A DNA stretch of 25,000 nt from Salpingoeca rosetta. Its lineage: Eukaryota; Opisthokonta; Choanoflagellata; Craspedida; Salpingoecidae. A program made the translations under genes and the position numbers. The notes beneath the pieces were generated by a model. The model ran no database searches. It was not told where the DNA came from and was given only the letters and a program-made list of their open reading frames with translations. The DNA lies in contig NW_004754932.1 of assembly GCF_000188695.1 (NCBI RefSeq), positions 1,945,741-1,970,740 of the forward strand, read 5' to 3'. Shown piece by piece: positions 1 through 9,458 of this stretch (within the stretch, counting starts at the first letter, position 1; every line of letters begins with the position of its first letter).

Positions 1-610
1 CGCACCGAGTGCCTTGGTCTACGACCGTGGTACCACGGTGCTGCAAGAGTGACCATGTCGACAACGCTGTCGGTAATCTGGTCGGACAGTGGCTGCGCCG
101 TGGCCTGCAGTTCTGGATCCGTCATGCGCAGCTTCAGCATGCGAGCCTGAACGCATTGTGCAGTGCGTGCGTGCGCGTGTGTATGTGCGCGTGCGTGCGT
201 GTGTATGTGTGTATGTGTGTGTGCGTGTGCGCGTGTGTGCGCGTGTATTGTGTTTGGTCGAGGACAACCGCGGTGGATCAGCAGCGAGTTGGTGTTGGGT
301 GGCATCGCTCACAATACAAGCAACAACACAACACAACACAACACAACACAACACAACACAACACAACACACACACACACACAACACACACACACAAAACA
401 CACACGCGCGCACACAAAAGCCCCCGACGTTCACGCTCACCAGGTCATCATCGCGCTGCTGCTCGCGTCCCTGATCTGTGCTTGTGCTGGGCTGCACAAG
501 GTCCTGTGGAGGGACCATGTGCTTGTCCTTCTCCACGACTGGAGTGACCATTGCCATCCTGGCTGGTTTGGAGCTCTTGTTTGGGAAGATGGTCACGAAT
601 CGCTCAGTCC
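1..610 (-). CDS. unrecognised protein, partial gene leaving the left edge
   Basis: Two exons are proposed on the minus strand: 610..441 and 146..1 (open at the window edge), joined in phase 0 across a GT-AG intron 440..147. The first exon follows an acceptor (gcag) at 612-611 and needs one base from an earlier exon not located; the second opens ARMLKLRMTDPELQ. The visible peptide of about 105 residues has no stop, a basic/Ser/Thr-rich first part and a helix-like second part. I do not recognise the family. Support comes from open frame on both sides, a phase-compatible intron and the TG-donor/CA-acceptor intron pattern seen in the other genes of this window. The start codon and 5' exons, probably between 611 and 1300, could not be resolved. 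Confidence 0.4.
147..440 (-). repeat. intron with sense TG/TGTTG repeat at donor and CA repeat at acceptor
   Basis: On the sense (minus) strand the donor gtgagc at 440 is followed by a TG and TGTTG tract (about 417-314). A CA-rich tract (about 248-165) ends some 20 bp before the acceptor at 147. There is no polypyrimidine tract next to the acceptor. Confidence 0.75.
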
Positions 611-839
611 CTGCGATGTGCGTGGTGTTGTTGGTGTTCTTTGTTGCGGTTGTGGTTGTGGTGCTGTTGTTGTTTGTAGAGGAGGGGTGAATGCGCGAGG
701 AGGGGTTTGTTGGTGAGTGGCGTGACAGACTGAGCATGAGCCAATGAAGCTCGTTTGGGCAAAAAAAGAAGCCAATTCGAAAGGATCCATCCATCCATCC
801 ATCCACCCATCCATCCATCCATACATCCTTTGACATCTT

Positions 840-882
<43 letters not shown>

Positions 883-1485
883 CAGCAAGGAAAGCACAGA
901 CAGGTTTGTCTCTCTTCTGTTTCTTCTCCGCTCGCTTTCGCTTTGTGTTTGTTGTGCGATCGAGCAAACCAAGCGTCTCCCTTGCTTGCTTGTGTGTCGT
1001 GGTGTTGCTTCTTGCTTACCTCCGGCACACACACGACGCTTGCTTTGCTTTGCTTCGCCTCGCTTTGCTTTGCTTCGCTTTGTGACTGTTTGACGTCGTG
1101 CAGCAACCGCGGCCCTCTCCTTGCAACCTACGACACTCTCCCTTCGCCACTGGCAGCGCAGAAAATTTCTGCCCTGACTATTCTGTGCAAAATAACGCAC
1201 ACTTTGCTTTTGATCACTCCATGCAATTTGTGCAAAGCCAAGGAAAACGGCCAAACCTCACAGACAACAACGACAACCGACTGCGCTGTTGATGTGAGTT
1301 GATGTGAGGTGGCAGTGGAACACACACGCACACACACGCACACGTCGCTACACACACACACACACACAAACACACACACTCAGACATACACACACACACG
1401 CACACACACACACGCACACGTCGCTACACACACACAAACACGCACACACACACACACACATACACACATACACACACCCGCAAGC
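611..1485. other. gap between two divergent unknown genes, repeat-rich
   Basis: This gap holds a CATC tetranucleotide repeat (about 786-826), a CA repeat (840-879), a TTTGC-type pentanucleotide repeat (about 1038-1083) and a CA-rich leader with interruptions (1319-1478) just before ATG 1486. It must hold the promoter of the plus-strand gene and probably the missing 5' exon of the minus-strand gene. I could not place a TATA box or the start of the minus gene. Confidence 0.6.
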
Positions 1486-2110
1486 ATGTCTTCGCCGAGG
1501 ACGCGAGGACGTGCGGCAGCGACGGCGAGGGTGGCAAGGGAAGAAGCAGGAGGTGAAAACCATGGAGGCGGGCTGCGGAGAAGTCCACGCGTGAGCTGGC
1601 GGCAAACGCCAACCAAAGGAACAGGGAAGGCAAAGACACCAAGGAAGAAACCAACACCATCAGCTTCCACTGCAACGGCAACAACCCCTCGCGAGGCGCG
1701 TGCAGAACAGAGAAGGCAGCACAAGGAACAGGGCGACGCGTCATCCCAGTCCTCAACACAATCATCTCAACCGAAACGACACCACCGCCACAACGATGAT
1801 GATGACGACGACAGCAGCCAGTACACATCACAGCAGCCGCAGCAGTCGCAGCAGTTGCAATCTCAACAGCAGTCGCAGCAGCACAAGCAGCGAGGGCGCA
1901 GTCGAACACCGACCCGAACCAGCCCACGGACCAGCCCAAAGCACCCACGTCACGGACAGCAGAAGAACCCGACAGCCTCCTCGACGCCGCTGCTGCAATT
2001 GGACCGCAAGGACATCCAGCGCCGCGTGAAGACGTTGCAACACGTCCGCGCGTCCATGCAAGGCCTCCGCCTCTTGCTCCAAGGCATTGATCAGGTGTGT
2101 GTGTGTGTGC

Positions 2111-2170
<60 letters not shown>

Positions 2171-2593
2171 GTGCGTGTGTGTGTGTGGGTGTGTGGGTGT
2201 GTGGGTGGGTGTGGGTGTGGGTGTTGGTGGTTGAAGGGTTTGATGGTGAGAAGTAGAGTTGTTGCTTCTGCTTTCAGCTGTTGCTCTTGCTTCCGACTTA
2301 ATTTCTTTCCCACTTTTGTTTGGCTTCTTGTGTTGCCCAATCAGGACTTGCACACGTTCATCAACAACTGCGAGCAGCTGTCATGTATGTTCCGCATCCG
2401 CCATCGCATGCACGGCTTGCTTGCTTTCCGGCTCGCTAGCTTGCACGTTTGACTGCTTGCTGGCTTGCTTTGTATCTCATATCGACGTCTTTTGCCCCCT
2501 CCCCACCACCACCACCACCACCAACACTCGTTTTGTTGTCCTCCTATGACCACAGCAATCAGCGACACCCTCGTGGACCGCACCAGCACCTGA
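1486..2593 (+). CDS. hypothetical basic Ser/Gln/Arg-rich protein with helical C-terminus
   Basis: Three exons, 1486..2094, 2345..2384 and 2556..2593, join in phase to 228 residues ending TGA. ATG 1486 is the first ATG after the CA-repeat leader and starts MSSPRTRGRAAATA. Residues 1-90 are Arg/Ala/Thr-rich and basic. A stretch of six Asp follows near residue 105, then a Gln/Ser tract (about 114-138) and an Arg/Ser/Thr/Pro stretch (about 140-165). The last 60 residues, split over all three exons, form an amphipathic helix-like segment beginning LDRKDIQRRVKTLQHVRASM and ending LVDRTST. The small terminal exons continue the helix pattern, which supports the splicing. I do not recognise the family. 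A short coiled coil after a disordered basic tail would suit a small subunit of a larger complex, but that is a guess. It is divergent to the gene on its left. Confidence 0.55.
2095..2220 (+). repeat. (TG)n microsatellite that begins at the splice donor
   Basis: The tract starts with the GT of the 5' splice site of intron 1 of the unknown plus-strand gene, so several GT dinucleotides compete as donors. The intron (2095..2344) ends in a pyrimidine-rich stretch (about 2285-2333) and has no CA tract. Confidence 0.9.
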
Positions 2594-3201
2594 ACGCAGG
2601 CAGGACGCGCATCCCATCCAGACGGCATCACGCACACGTGCCAGCACACGCGCGTGTGTGTGTCGGTGTGTCGCATGTCATTACATTACACATTACACGT
2701 CCTTGTTCTTTCGGGCCATGGTTGTGGCGCGCCTTCTTGTCTCGCAGCCTAACCGTTGCCCTGTCCCTCCGTCCTGTACGTTGGTTGGACCGAGCTGCCC
2801 ATGGACCACCCTGCCTTCTCCTCCTCCCCCCCCCCGCTCTCCTCTTCCTGCACGTTCCCCGGTTTGTATTTGACCCTGGTGTCCCTCCTGTGTGCTCTTG
2901 CCTTGTACATACATAGATCCACACACCACTGCCCATACCACATGATGATTCCAGTGTGCTCGCTCGCCTGTGTGTATTCAAACTCCATTTGGCGTGGGAA
3001 CAGCCGCACGCCACGATCATGTAACAGTGTGCAGCACCACAGTGAAGCACTGTGACGAAGCAAACACGCAACATACGAAGCAAACTTGCGTGTGTCTGCG
3101 TATCAAAGGGCCACAAACGGGGTGAAAAGCAAATCAGCGGAAAGCCAAAACACAACCAATGCCAATGCGTGTGGCACCAGGGCGTGCGTGCCTAAAGATG
3201 C
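2594..3201. other. convergent 3' flanks of unknown gene and BLOC1S6
   Basis: No convincing gene is seen on either strand. A C-rich pyrimidine tract lies at about 2815-2845. No AATAAA was found by eye. Open frames here are short and have skewed composition. Confidence 0.6.
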
Positions 3202-4425
3202 CTACTGCGGTGCCTCATCACCCTTGGCGGTGGTGGTGGTGGTGTTGGAAGTGTTGGCGGTGGTGGTGTTGGAAGTGTTGGCGGTGTTGGTGGTGGTGGT
3301 AGTTGCGGCCTTTGGGCCGGGGTTGACAACGATGATGCCGCGATCCTGCGCGGGAGTGCTGCCTGTGCTGGTTGCGCTGCTCGTGCTTGTGCGCTTCTTT
3401 GTCTTCTTCTTGATGGCTGCGGGCTGTGTTGGCAGCACGTCCTCCACGGGGCGTGCCTGTAATCTTCGCTCCCGCTGACGCTCCTGCTCCGCCTGCTGTG
3501 CCGCCCTTTGCGCCTGCGTCGACTGCTGCAGCGCCAGCTTCTCGGCACGCTTCTACAGGCATGGAGGTGCGTGTGTGCGCGCGTGTGCGAAAGTATTTGT
3601 GTGACGTGCATGTGTGTGTGTGTACATGTGTGTGTGTGTGTACATATGTGTGTGTGTGCACATGTGTGTGTACATGTGTGTGTGTGTGCATGTGTGTGTA
3701 CATGTGTGGGTGCAAGCGGAAAACACCCCCACCAATCCCCCCCCCCACACACACTTCACATCGGATCCCTCATCAATTCAACTCACACCAGCGCTTCCCC
3801 GTCTCAACCAGCACGCGTGCAATGCAAGCACGCACGCACCTTCATGCGATTGCTCTTTTCGTGAAGCGAGACCATGTCCTTGCGGATCTGCACCAGCTTC
3901 TGTGTGTACGTGGGTACTTGCGACATCTGCCCGCAGGTCGGCCGCGCACGCATTACAGGCAGTGTGAGGAAGTTGATGACAGAAGGGAAACGCACATGCG
4001 GCACTGCACCAGAACAGAATCACATGAACACTGGATGAAGAGCATGTGTGCAAACAAACAGTGCACATACACACTAACCACAAGGGCGACTTCCTCCAAG
4101 GCCTTGTTAGTTGCAACGTTGGACGATTCCTCCGACACACGTGCAACGAGCTCCTCCTGTGACTCTCTGCAAAACCAAATTGGAGTGTGTGTGAGTGCGA
4201 GTGTGAGTGTGTGAGTGTGCGTGAGCGTGTATGAGTGTGCGTGAGCGTGTATGTGCGTGCGTGTGTGTGCGAGTGTCTGTGTGCGTATCTGTCCCCCAAT
4301 GACCACACGAGTCATTCAACGAACAGAGCAGTCGTTCATAACACCACACACCACATAAACAAACAGATGCCCACTGCAACAACCCTGAATTATAAACACC
4401 CTGCTGTTTTGCTTGCTACCGCCAT

Positions 4426-4484
<59 letters not shown>

Positions 4485-4634
4485 CGCACACACACACATT
4501 CCTTCCCCCTCATACACGTACACAATCTCGTGGAGGGTGTCTTGGAGCTGTGCCACCATGGGCTGCCACATCCCCAACAGCCCTTGGGACAGCATCTCGC
4601 TCTGCTGCTCCTGCTCCTGCTCCGGCTGCTCCAT
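3202..4634 (-). CDS. BLOC1S6: BLOC-1 complex subunit 6 (pallidin)
   Basis: Four exons on minus, 4634..4522, 4166..4079, 3926..3840 and 3552..3202, give 212 residues. Pallidin is a coiled-coil subunit of BLOC-1, which acts in endosome-to-lysosome-related-organelle trafficking. The match is clearest across the third junction: [18 protein letters not shown] is followed by [11 protein letters not shown] and then an Arg/Glu/Gln-rich helix ending RRLQARP. This corresponds to the human segment KLVNIRKEMLMLHEK, KKRALKLQQK and EKQLTARP. Upstream exons supply the expected earlier helix ([20 protein letters not shown]). Human pallidin is about 172 residues; the extra length here is a C-terminal Lys-rich and then Thr/Asn-repeat tail that the animal protein lacks. 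ATG 4634 is in frame; an upstream in-frame stretch could be 5' leader or an unrecognised exon. It is head-to-head with ZFAND2, 309 bp apart. Confidence 0.86.
3227..3302 (-). repeat. coding GGT/GTT repeat (Thr/Asn tail of BLOC1S6)
   Basis: On the plus strand, GGT and GTT triplets are interleaved with a repeated unit of about 24 bp. In the sense strand this encodes alternating Thr runs and the peptide repeat TANTSN near the pallidin C-terminus. Confidence 0.85.
3553..3839 (-). repeat. BLOC1S6 intron 3 with long CA tract before acceptor
   Basis: In the sense strand the donor side is G/T-rich (gtgcgtgcgtgcttgc, later gtgtgtgtggggg). A CA tract with ATGTAC interruptions (about 3710-3570) leads to the acceptor at 3553. 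No clear polypyrimidine tract is present. Confidence 0.75.
4167..4521 (-). repeat. BLOC1S6 intron 1 with TG tract at donor and CA tract at acceptor
   Basis: In the sense strand the TG tract (4498-4428) starts about 23 bp after the donor gtacgt at 4521. The CA-rich tract (about 4275-4184) ends about 17 bp before the acceptor. The two tracts are complementary. Confidence 0.8.
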
Positions 4635-4943
4635 CTTGGGTGCGACTGAACTCAGTGTTTGAAGAAGAAGCTGCTGGAACCGTCTGGAACACCACAAAAT
4701 GGAGTCATAATGATGACGCAGCGCTGACTGCGCAACCGAGATGACGATGATGACGATGACGATGACATGTTTGACGAGTCGTCATTTTCCTTCATGTCGA
4801 ACGCAAACGACAGGCAACGACAACAAGCACGCACAGACTGACAGCACTTACGGCAACCAAACAACTCGACAGACAGGCAGACAGACAGACAGACACCTGT
4901 TCACAGTCAGATACAGGGCGTACAGCGAGCAGCTAAGACGAAG
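4635..4943. promoter_or_regulatory. bidirectional promoter region, BLOC1S6 / ZFAND2
   Basis: This interval of 309 bp lies between two outward-facing start codons, so it should hold both promoters and both 5' leaders. It contains a GATGAC-type repeat (about 4741-4768), TGACG-like elements (4713-4718 and within the repeat) and a CAGA tract (about 4870-4893). No TATA box is evident. Function is inferred from position only. Confidence 0.55.
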
Positions 4944-5193
4944 ATGGATGGTGAGAAGCAGCAACTGCTGTGGAGGGACGCGCCGAGCAAGAGCGCAAAC
5001 GCAAAGCAGAAGGAAAAGGAGAGGCAGGAGTTGGTGGAGAAGACAGACTTCCTGTCCATTGGAACCCATTGCTGCGTCAAGACATGCAAGCAGCTCGACT
5101 TTTTGCCTTACACCTGTCATCGATGCAAGGCAGTCACCTGCCACGACCACCGCAACGACCACAACTGCGCCAACCCCATCCACGACGTGAGTT

Positions 5194-5264
<71 letters not shown>

Positions 5265-5933
5265 TTGATTGTTTGTGTGCGTGTTTGTTTGTGTGTCTGT
5301 TTGATTGTTTGTGTGCGTGTTTGTTTGTGTGTCTGTGTGTATGTGTGTGTCTGCGTCTGTCTGTCTTTGCTTGTCTGCCTCTCCACACGCTATCCTCCTC
5401 TGTATATGTGCACTCTCTCTCTTCTCTCCATTGGCTGTTCTTGATATCCCTTCCCCACCCAGCTCACCCCAATGCTCGTTCTCACCCAATGCTCAACTCG
5501 CACTTGCAAACAGAAACAAGTACCGCGCTGCCCCGTGTGCAGTCAGTATTTGGTGAATGCTGTAAAGGACAAGCAAACCGGAAAGCCGATGAGCGTGGAC
5601 GCCATTGTTGACAAGCACATTGCTTCCGGATGCAAGAGCCATTTGCTGGAGGCGGCAGAGAAGAAAAAGGCGCAGAGGACACCCAGGTGCCGTGCCAAGG
5701 GCTGCAAGCAGGCCCTGCAGTTCCCCATTGCCTGCCGCACGTGCCACCAGCACTACTGCGCCAAGCATCGCTTCCCCGAGGACCACAGCTGCAGCACCGT
5801 CCAGCAGCAGCAACGCCAGCAGCAGCGCCAACGACCACAGCCACGCCACCCAACAGCGTGCGGAACTGCGGCGGCGTCCCGCGTCCGCGAGAGCTGGCTG
5901 GCGCGCTTTGCAGGTTTTGGCCGCGCGTCTTGA
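4944..5933 (+). CDS. ZFAND2: AN1-type zinc finger protein, ZFAND2A/B family
   Basis: Two exons, 4944..5186 and 5463..5933, join in phase 0 to 237 residues. ZFAND2 proteins bind the proteasome/p97 system in the handling of misfolded or untranslocated proteins. The first AN1 finger lies at about residues 43-75, opening HCCVKTCKQLDFLPYTCHRC, very close to human ZFAND2 (HCSEKTCKQLDFLP). A central PRCPVCSQYLV segment with a later DKHIASGCKSH is the family's middle Cys/His cluster. A second AN1 finger (RCRAKGCKQALQFPIACRTC, then CAKHRFPEDHSC) lies at about residues 146-181. The tail is Gln/Arg-rich and I see no ubiquitin-interacting motif or C-terminal lipidation box, so it resembles ZFAND2A more than 2B. 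The first finger has C-x2-H-x3-H-x-C at its end instead of x5. The intron starts with a long GTCT repeat. Confidence 0.89.
5197..5262 (+). repeat. (GTCT)n microsatellite in ZFAND2 intron
   Basis: A tetranucleotide repeat starts about 10 bp after the donor at 5187 and continues as interrupted TG/TTTG repeats to about 5355. The acceptor at 5462 has a good polypyrimidine tract. Confidence 0.95.
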
Positions 5934-6654
5934 AGATGATGCCGACAGGCGGGAGGAGGCGAAGGATATGAGAGGGCGGATATGGAAGGAGGGGATCATA
6001 GAGGAGGATGTTGGTGTGTTTTGAAGACGTGAATATGATTATCGCCATGGTGCATTGTTGCTGGATCGCGGTGCTGATGACGACAACGACTCGGTGGACA
6101 TGTGATAGATGAGGAAGAAATAACCGACTGATGATGTTGACAGCATTACGTCCATCTTGCTTGCTTTTGTTGTGGTTGTATTAAAGCCTCGACACAAGAC
6201 ACACACGGATACAGAACACACACGCACAACACGCAACACACAAAGTGCAAACACACGCATGCAAACGTGCAGCACGCAATCATACACAAAACCACACACA
6301 GGGGACAACAACAGACGTCAAGGCTCAACACAATGGCAGGCGGAAGGAAAAAAGAACATCCACACACACACACACATACACACACACACACACATACACA
6401 CTGACAGACATACGGAACGGGTAGAGGTAGTAGTGGGCTATGATGGCGAAGAAAGTAAGCGTGCGAGAAGCGAACACGGATTTGACACGGCAACCAACAG
6501 CAGCAAAGCAGCACAACAGCAACGGGGTTGAAGCTGTTGTGTGGAGTGCTGTTTCCGTTGGCTGTGCCTGTCGTTTGGGGCTACTGTTGAAGAAATTGTG
6601 CTTGCTTCTGCTGCAGTTGCTGGCAGTGGCTGTGGTTTGTGCTGGTTGTGCTGC
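5934..6654. other. convergent 3' flanks of ZFAND2 and V-ATPase d, CA-rich
   Basis: No gene recognised. It contains CA-rich stretches (about 6195-6300 and 6359-6402) and an ATTAAA at 6180-6185, about 250 bp after the ZFAND2 stop, as a possible poly(A) signal. Open frames on both strands reflect CA/TG composition. Confidence 0.6.
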
Positions 6655-7735
6655 TTAGTCGATGAGGTTGACGTAGTTGTCAATCTTGGACTTGTTCTTC
6701 TGCGCAATGCACTCTGAGATCCAGACAATGTTGCGGCCCTCCTGCTCCTTGAGCTTCACAAACGCATAGAACACGCCGTACTGGAACTGCTGCATAAACG
6801 CCTTGATGTTCAGCTTCGCCTGAGGACGATGGTGGTGTGGTGGTGATGGTGGTATGACCATGGTGGTTGTGAGAATAGGAACAAGGCCCACACACGCGCA
6901 CAAGAAAGCAAGCAGCTCACCACGCAATAACCTAACTGCACACACAGACACACAGACAGACACACAGGCACACAGACACACACACACACACAGACACAGT
7001 TACACACACAGACACACACAAACACACACAGTTACACACACACACACACACACACAAAATCGCACCTCGTACTCGAAGAACTTGTCCTCCAAGGTCTTCT
7101 CGCCCGGCGTGGCGGCGCCCGTGTCGAACATTGGCCGGTATTCCGCATAATATTCGGCAACGCGCACCACCTCCTCGTAGTCGCTGCAGTCCGCAAGCAT
7201 CTTCAGGCCAGCAGGGTACAGCCGGCCAACGCGCGGGTACAGCTGATCACGCGGAGAAAGAGTAAAGGGGGGGGGGAGGTGTGTGGTTAGCGGTGGTGGT
7301 GGTGGTGACGGTGATGGTGGTGGTGATAGTGAATGTGGCAGTGGTGAGGGATGGCGACAAGCGGCAACGGAGCCCAAAACATGCACGGGGTAGAGCGCTC
7401 AAACAAACGGATGCGATCAAAACACAACACGAACGCGCACGACGCCACCACCACAAGAAGGGCGACCCTGCACAGCATGCGAGTCGCTGCCGCCACCACA
7501 CACACCTTCACCACCACACACACCTTCATGCGGTCCTCCTTTGTGAGCTCGGTGCCAAAGGAGTTGATCGTGATGTTGAAGGCGCGGCGGTCAGCCTCAA
7601 ACTGCACACACGCACAGTGAGGAGGAGCAAGCATGAGCGGGGACCCCCAAAACGATGCGTACCAGCAACAACAACAAAGGCTGCAACAAAGGCTGCAACA
7701 ACAACAACAACAACAAAGGCTGCAACAAAGGCTGC

Positions 7736-7818
<83 letters not shown>

Positions 7819-8242
7819 CTGAAACAACAACAGCTTAAACAACAACTTAAACAACAACTTAAACAACAACAACAACAAGCACCACACCACAACAACAACC
7901 GCCACGAGTGCCACCAAGCGAGCGACAGGAATGCATTAGCAAGGGATGATATAAACTCACGGCGAGGATCTCGCACATGACGTCCTCCGTAGCGCCGCCA
8001 ATGGACTTGCAGAATTTGTAAAAGTCCTCAATGTACGCGCGGTAGAGCGTGTTGCGGATAATCTCAATGTTCAGTTCGTCCAGATCCTGGCGCGTCACGC
8101 ACTCGAGGAAGTACGGCGCTGTTTGCATAGCAGCGGTGGTGGTGGTGGTTTTGGTGATTGGGGTGGAGGAAATGTTAGGTGACTTCATGCGGGACATTTA
8201 CACACACACACACCCGCACACACACACACACACACACACCCA

Positions 8243-8311
<69 letters not shown>

Positions 8312-9020
8312 GCACACACACGCGCGCGCGCGCGCACAATCACACGAAAATCGCAGCCGCCAGAGAACAAAGCAAAGGAGACAGGTGGGCGGACCAAGCG
8401 GGGTGTCGACGAGGACGGAGTTGTAGAGCTCCTCGGTTGTGTTGGCGATGGAGAGCGTCTTCAGCTCCGGGAACACGCCGAGCGGGTGGCACTTGGGAAT
8501 CAACTGTACCCGCCAAATCACGTGACAAGGGTGCAGCGTGAGCATAACAAAGATGGGCGGTGTGGGAAAAGTGTGCACAGGTGTGCAAAAGGTGTGCAAA
8601 AGGTGAAACACTCGTGCGCGCATGTTTCCATCCACGGCTTCACACACAGACACACAGACACACACAGACATGCACCGACACACAGACACAGACACACACA
8701 CAGACACACACGCACATGCACGGACACATGCACAAACACACACACCTCCGCGACGTCGCGCTCGTGGAGGATGCCGGTGATGAGGAGGATGATGTTGTCG
8801 ATCATGTAACCGTAGGAGATGTAGTCGAGGAACTTTGCAAGCGGCTGCACGGCTTGCTTGCGCAGGTGCTGGAACTCGCTCACCATGCGCTCCTTCAGCT
8901 TGGCGTCAATGGTGGACACGGCAAGCGGGCTCGGCTCGTTGGACAGGAAGTTGCCATACTGTGTCGTTGCAAGATGCAGCTTCAAATCTATTGGGTCCAG
9001 TCGCGCGTGCGCGAGTGTGT

Positions 9021-9052
<32 letters not shown>

Positions 9053-9458
9053 TTGTGTGTGTTTGTGTGGGTTGGGAACGGGGTGAACAGACGGTGCAGG
9101 GAGGAGAAGCAATAAAACGGAACGAAGTCCGAACAAACACGAGTATAGGGAGTGTAAGAATAACGGGGTATTAGGCCTTGGTGAAAGCTCTTCGCGTGTG
9201 TGTGTGTGATCAAACACGCACGTATGTGTACGGACACACATACTCGCACATTCGCACACACACACACTCACACATACACGCACATTCACTCACACATTCA
9301 CACACGCACACACACACACACACACACGCACGCGTACCTTCGAGGGTTTCACATTGGCTGAGGTTGGCGTAGTCGCCACGGGTGAGAAGGCCACCCTTGA
9401 AGCCACGCACGAGGCCCTCAAAGTAGCCATCGTCCATGTTGAAGGTCATTTCCGCCAT
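6655..9458 (-). CDS. ATP6V0D1: V-type proton ATPase V0 sector subunit d
   Basis: Seven exons on minus, 9458..9338, 8987..8746, 8503..8395, 8118..7961, 7601..7524, 7242..7066 and 6819..6655, give 349 residues, against 351 for human ATP6V0D1, with every junction in phase. Subunit d caps the membrane rotor ring on the cytosolic side and couples it to the central stalk of the V-ATPase that acidifies vacuoles and endosomes. Diagnostic segments run through the whole length: [11 protein letters not shown] and QCETLEDLKLHL at the N-terminus, [92 protein letters not shown], and [19 protein letters not shown] near the C-terminus. Start ATG 9458 gives the family's normal N-terminus ([13 protein letters not shown]). 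Introns carry TG, GTT or TGG repeats after the donor. It is head-to-head with the cytochrome b5 reductase gene. Confidence 0.97.
6820..7065 (-). repeat. V-ATPase d intron 6 with TG at donor and CCA at acceptor
   Basis: In the sense strand, TG repeats (about 7055-6944) start 10 bp after the donor. CCA/CA-rich sequence (about 6870-6826) reaches the acceptor at 6820. Confidence 0.78.
7243..7523 (-). repeat. V-ATPase d intron 5: TGG-type repeat at donor, CCA-type repeat near acceptor
   Basis: In the sense strand the donor is followed by TG and TGG triplets (about 7523-7490). CCA triplets (about 7335-7280) lie 37-90 bp before the acceptor, followed by a short pyrimidine stretch. The two tracts are complementary although they are not simple TG/CA. 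Confidence 0.75.
7664..7882 (-). repeat. (CAA)n compound repeat in V-ATPase d intron 4
   Basis: On the plus strand this is CAA repeated for about 200 bp, with GGCTG insertions at the left and CTTAAA-containing units (aaacaacaactt) at the right (about 7818-7868). Sense-strand reading is GTT. The poly-Gln frame on the plus strand is intronic and antisense, not a gene. Confidence 0.9.
8119..8394 (-). repeat. V-ATPase d intron 3 with long TG tract and CCA before acceptor
   Basis: In the sense strand a TG tract with a CG-rich start lies at about 8338-8200, and a CA/CCA-rich stretch at about 8160-8135, just before the acceptor at 8119. The donor gtccgc is a weak match to consensus. Confidence 0.75.
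8988..9337 (-). repeat. V-ATPase d intron 1 with TG at donor and CA at acceptor
   Basis: In the sense strand gtacgcgtgcg at the donor runs into TG repeats (9330-9230). CA repeats (about 9070-9012) end about 24 bp before the acceptor at 8988, which has no polypyrimidine tract (gactggacccaatag). Confidence 0.8.

Noticed and set aside
786..826. CATC repeat considered as telomere-like or satellite sequence
   Set aside because: It is a short local tetranucleotide microsatellite of about 10 units, unlike telomeric repeats, in the middle of a gene-dense region.
7633..7980. Plus-strand poly-Gln open frame
   Set aside because: It is the CAA microsatellite inside V-ATPase d intron 4, antisense to a well-supported gene; no flanking domain.
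8049..8426. Thr-His and Val-Cys repeat open frames, here and at many other sites
   Set aside because: CA and TG repeats read as Thr-His or Val-Cys in every frame without stops. They coincide with introns or intergenic repeats and carry no other coding signal.
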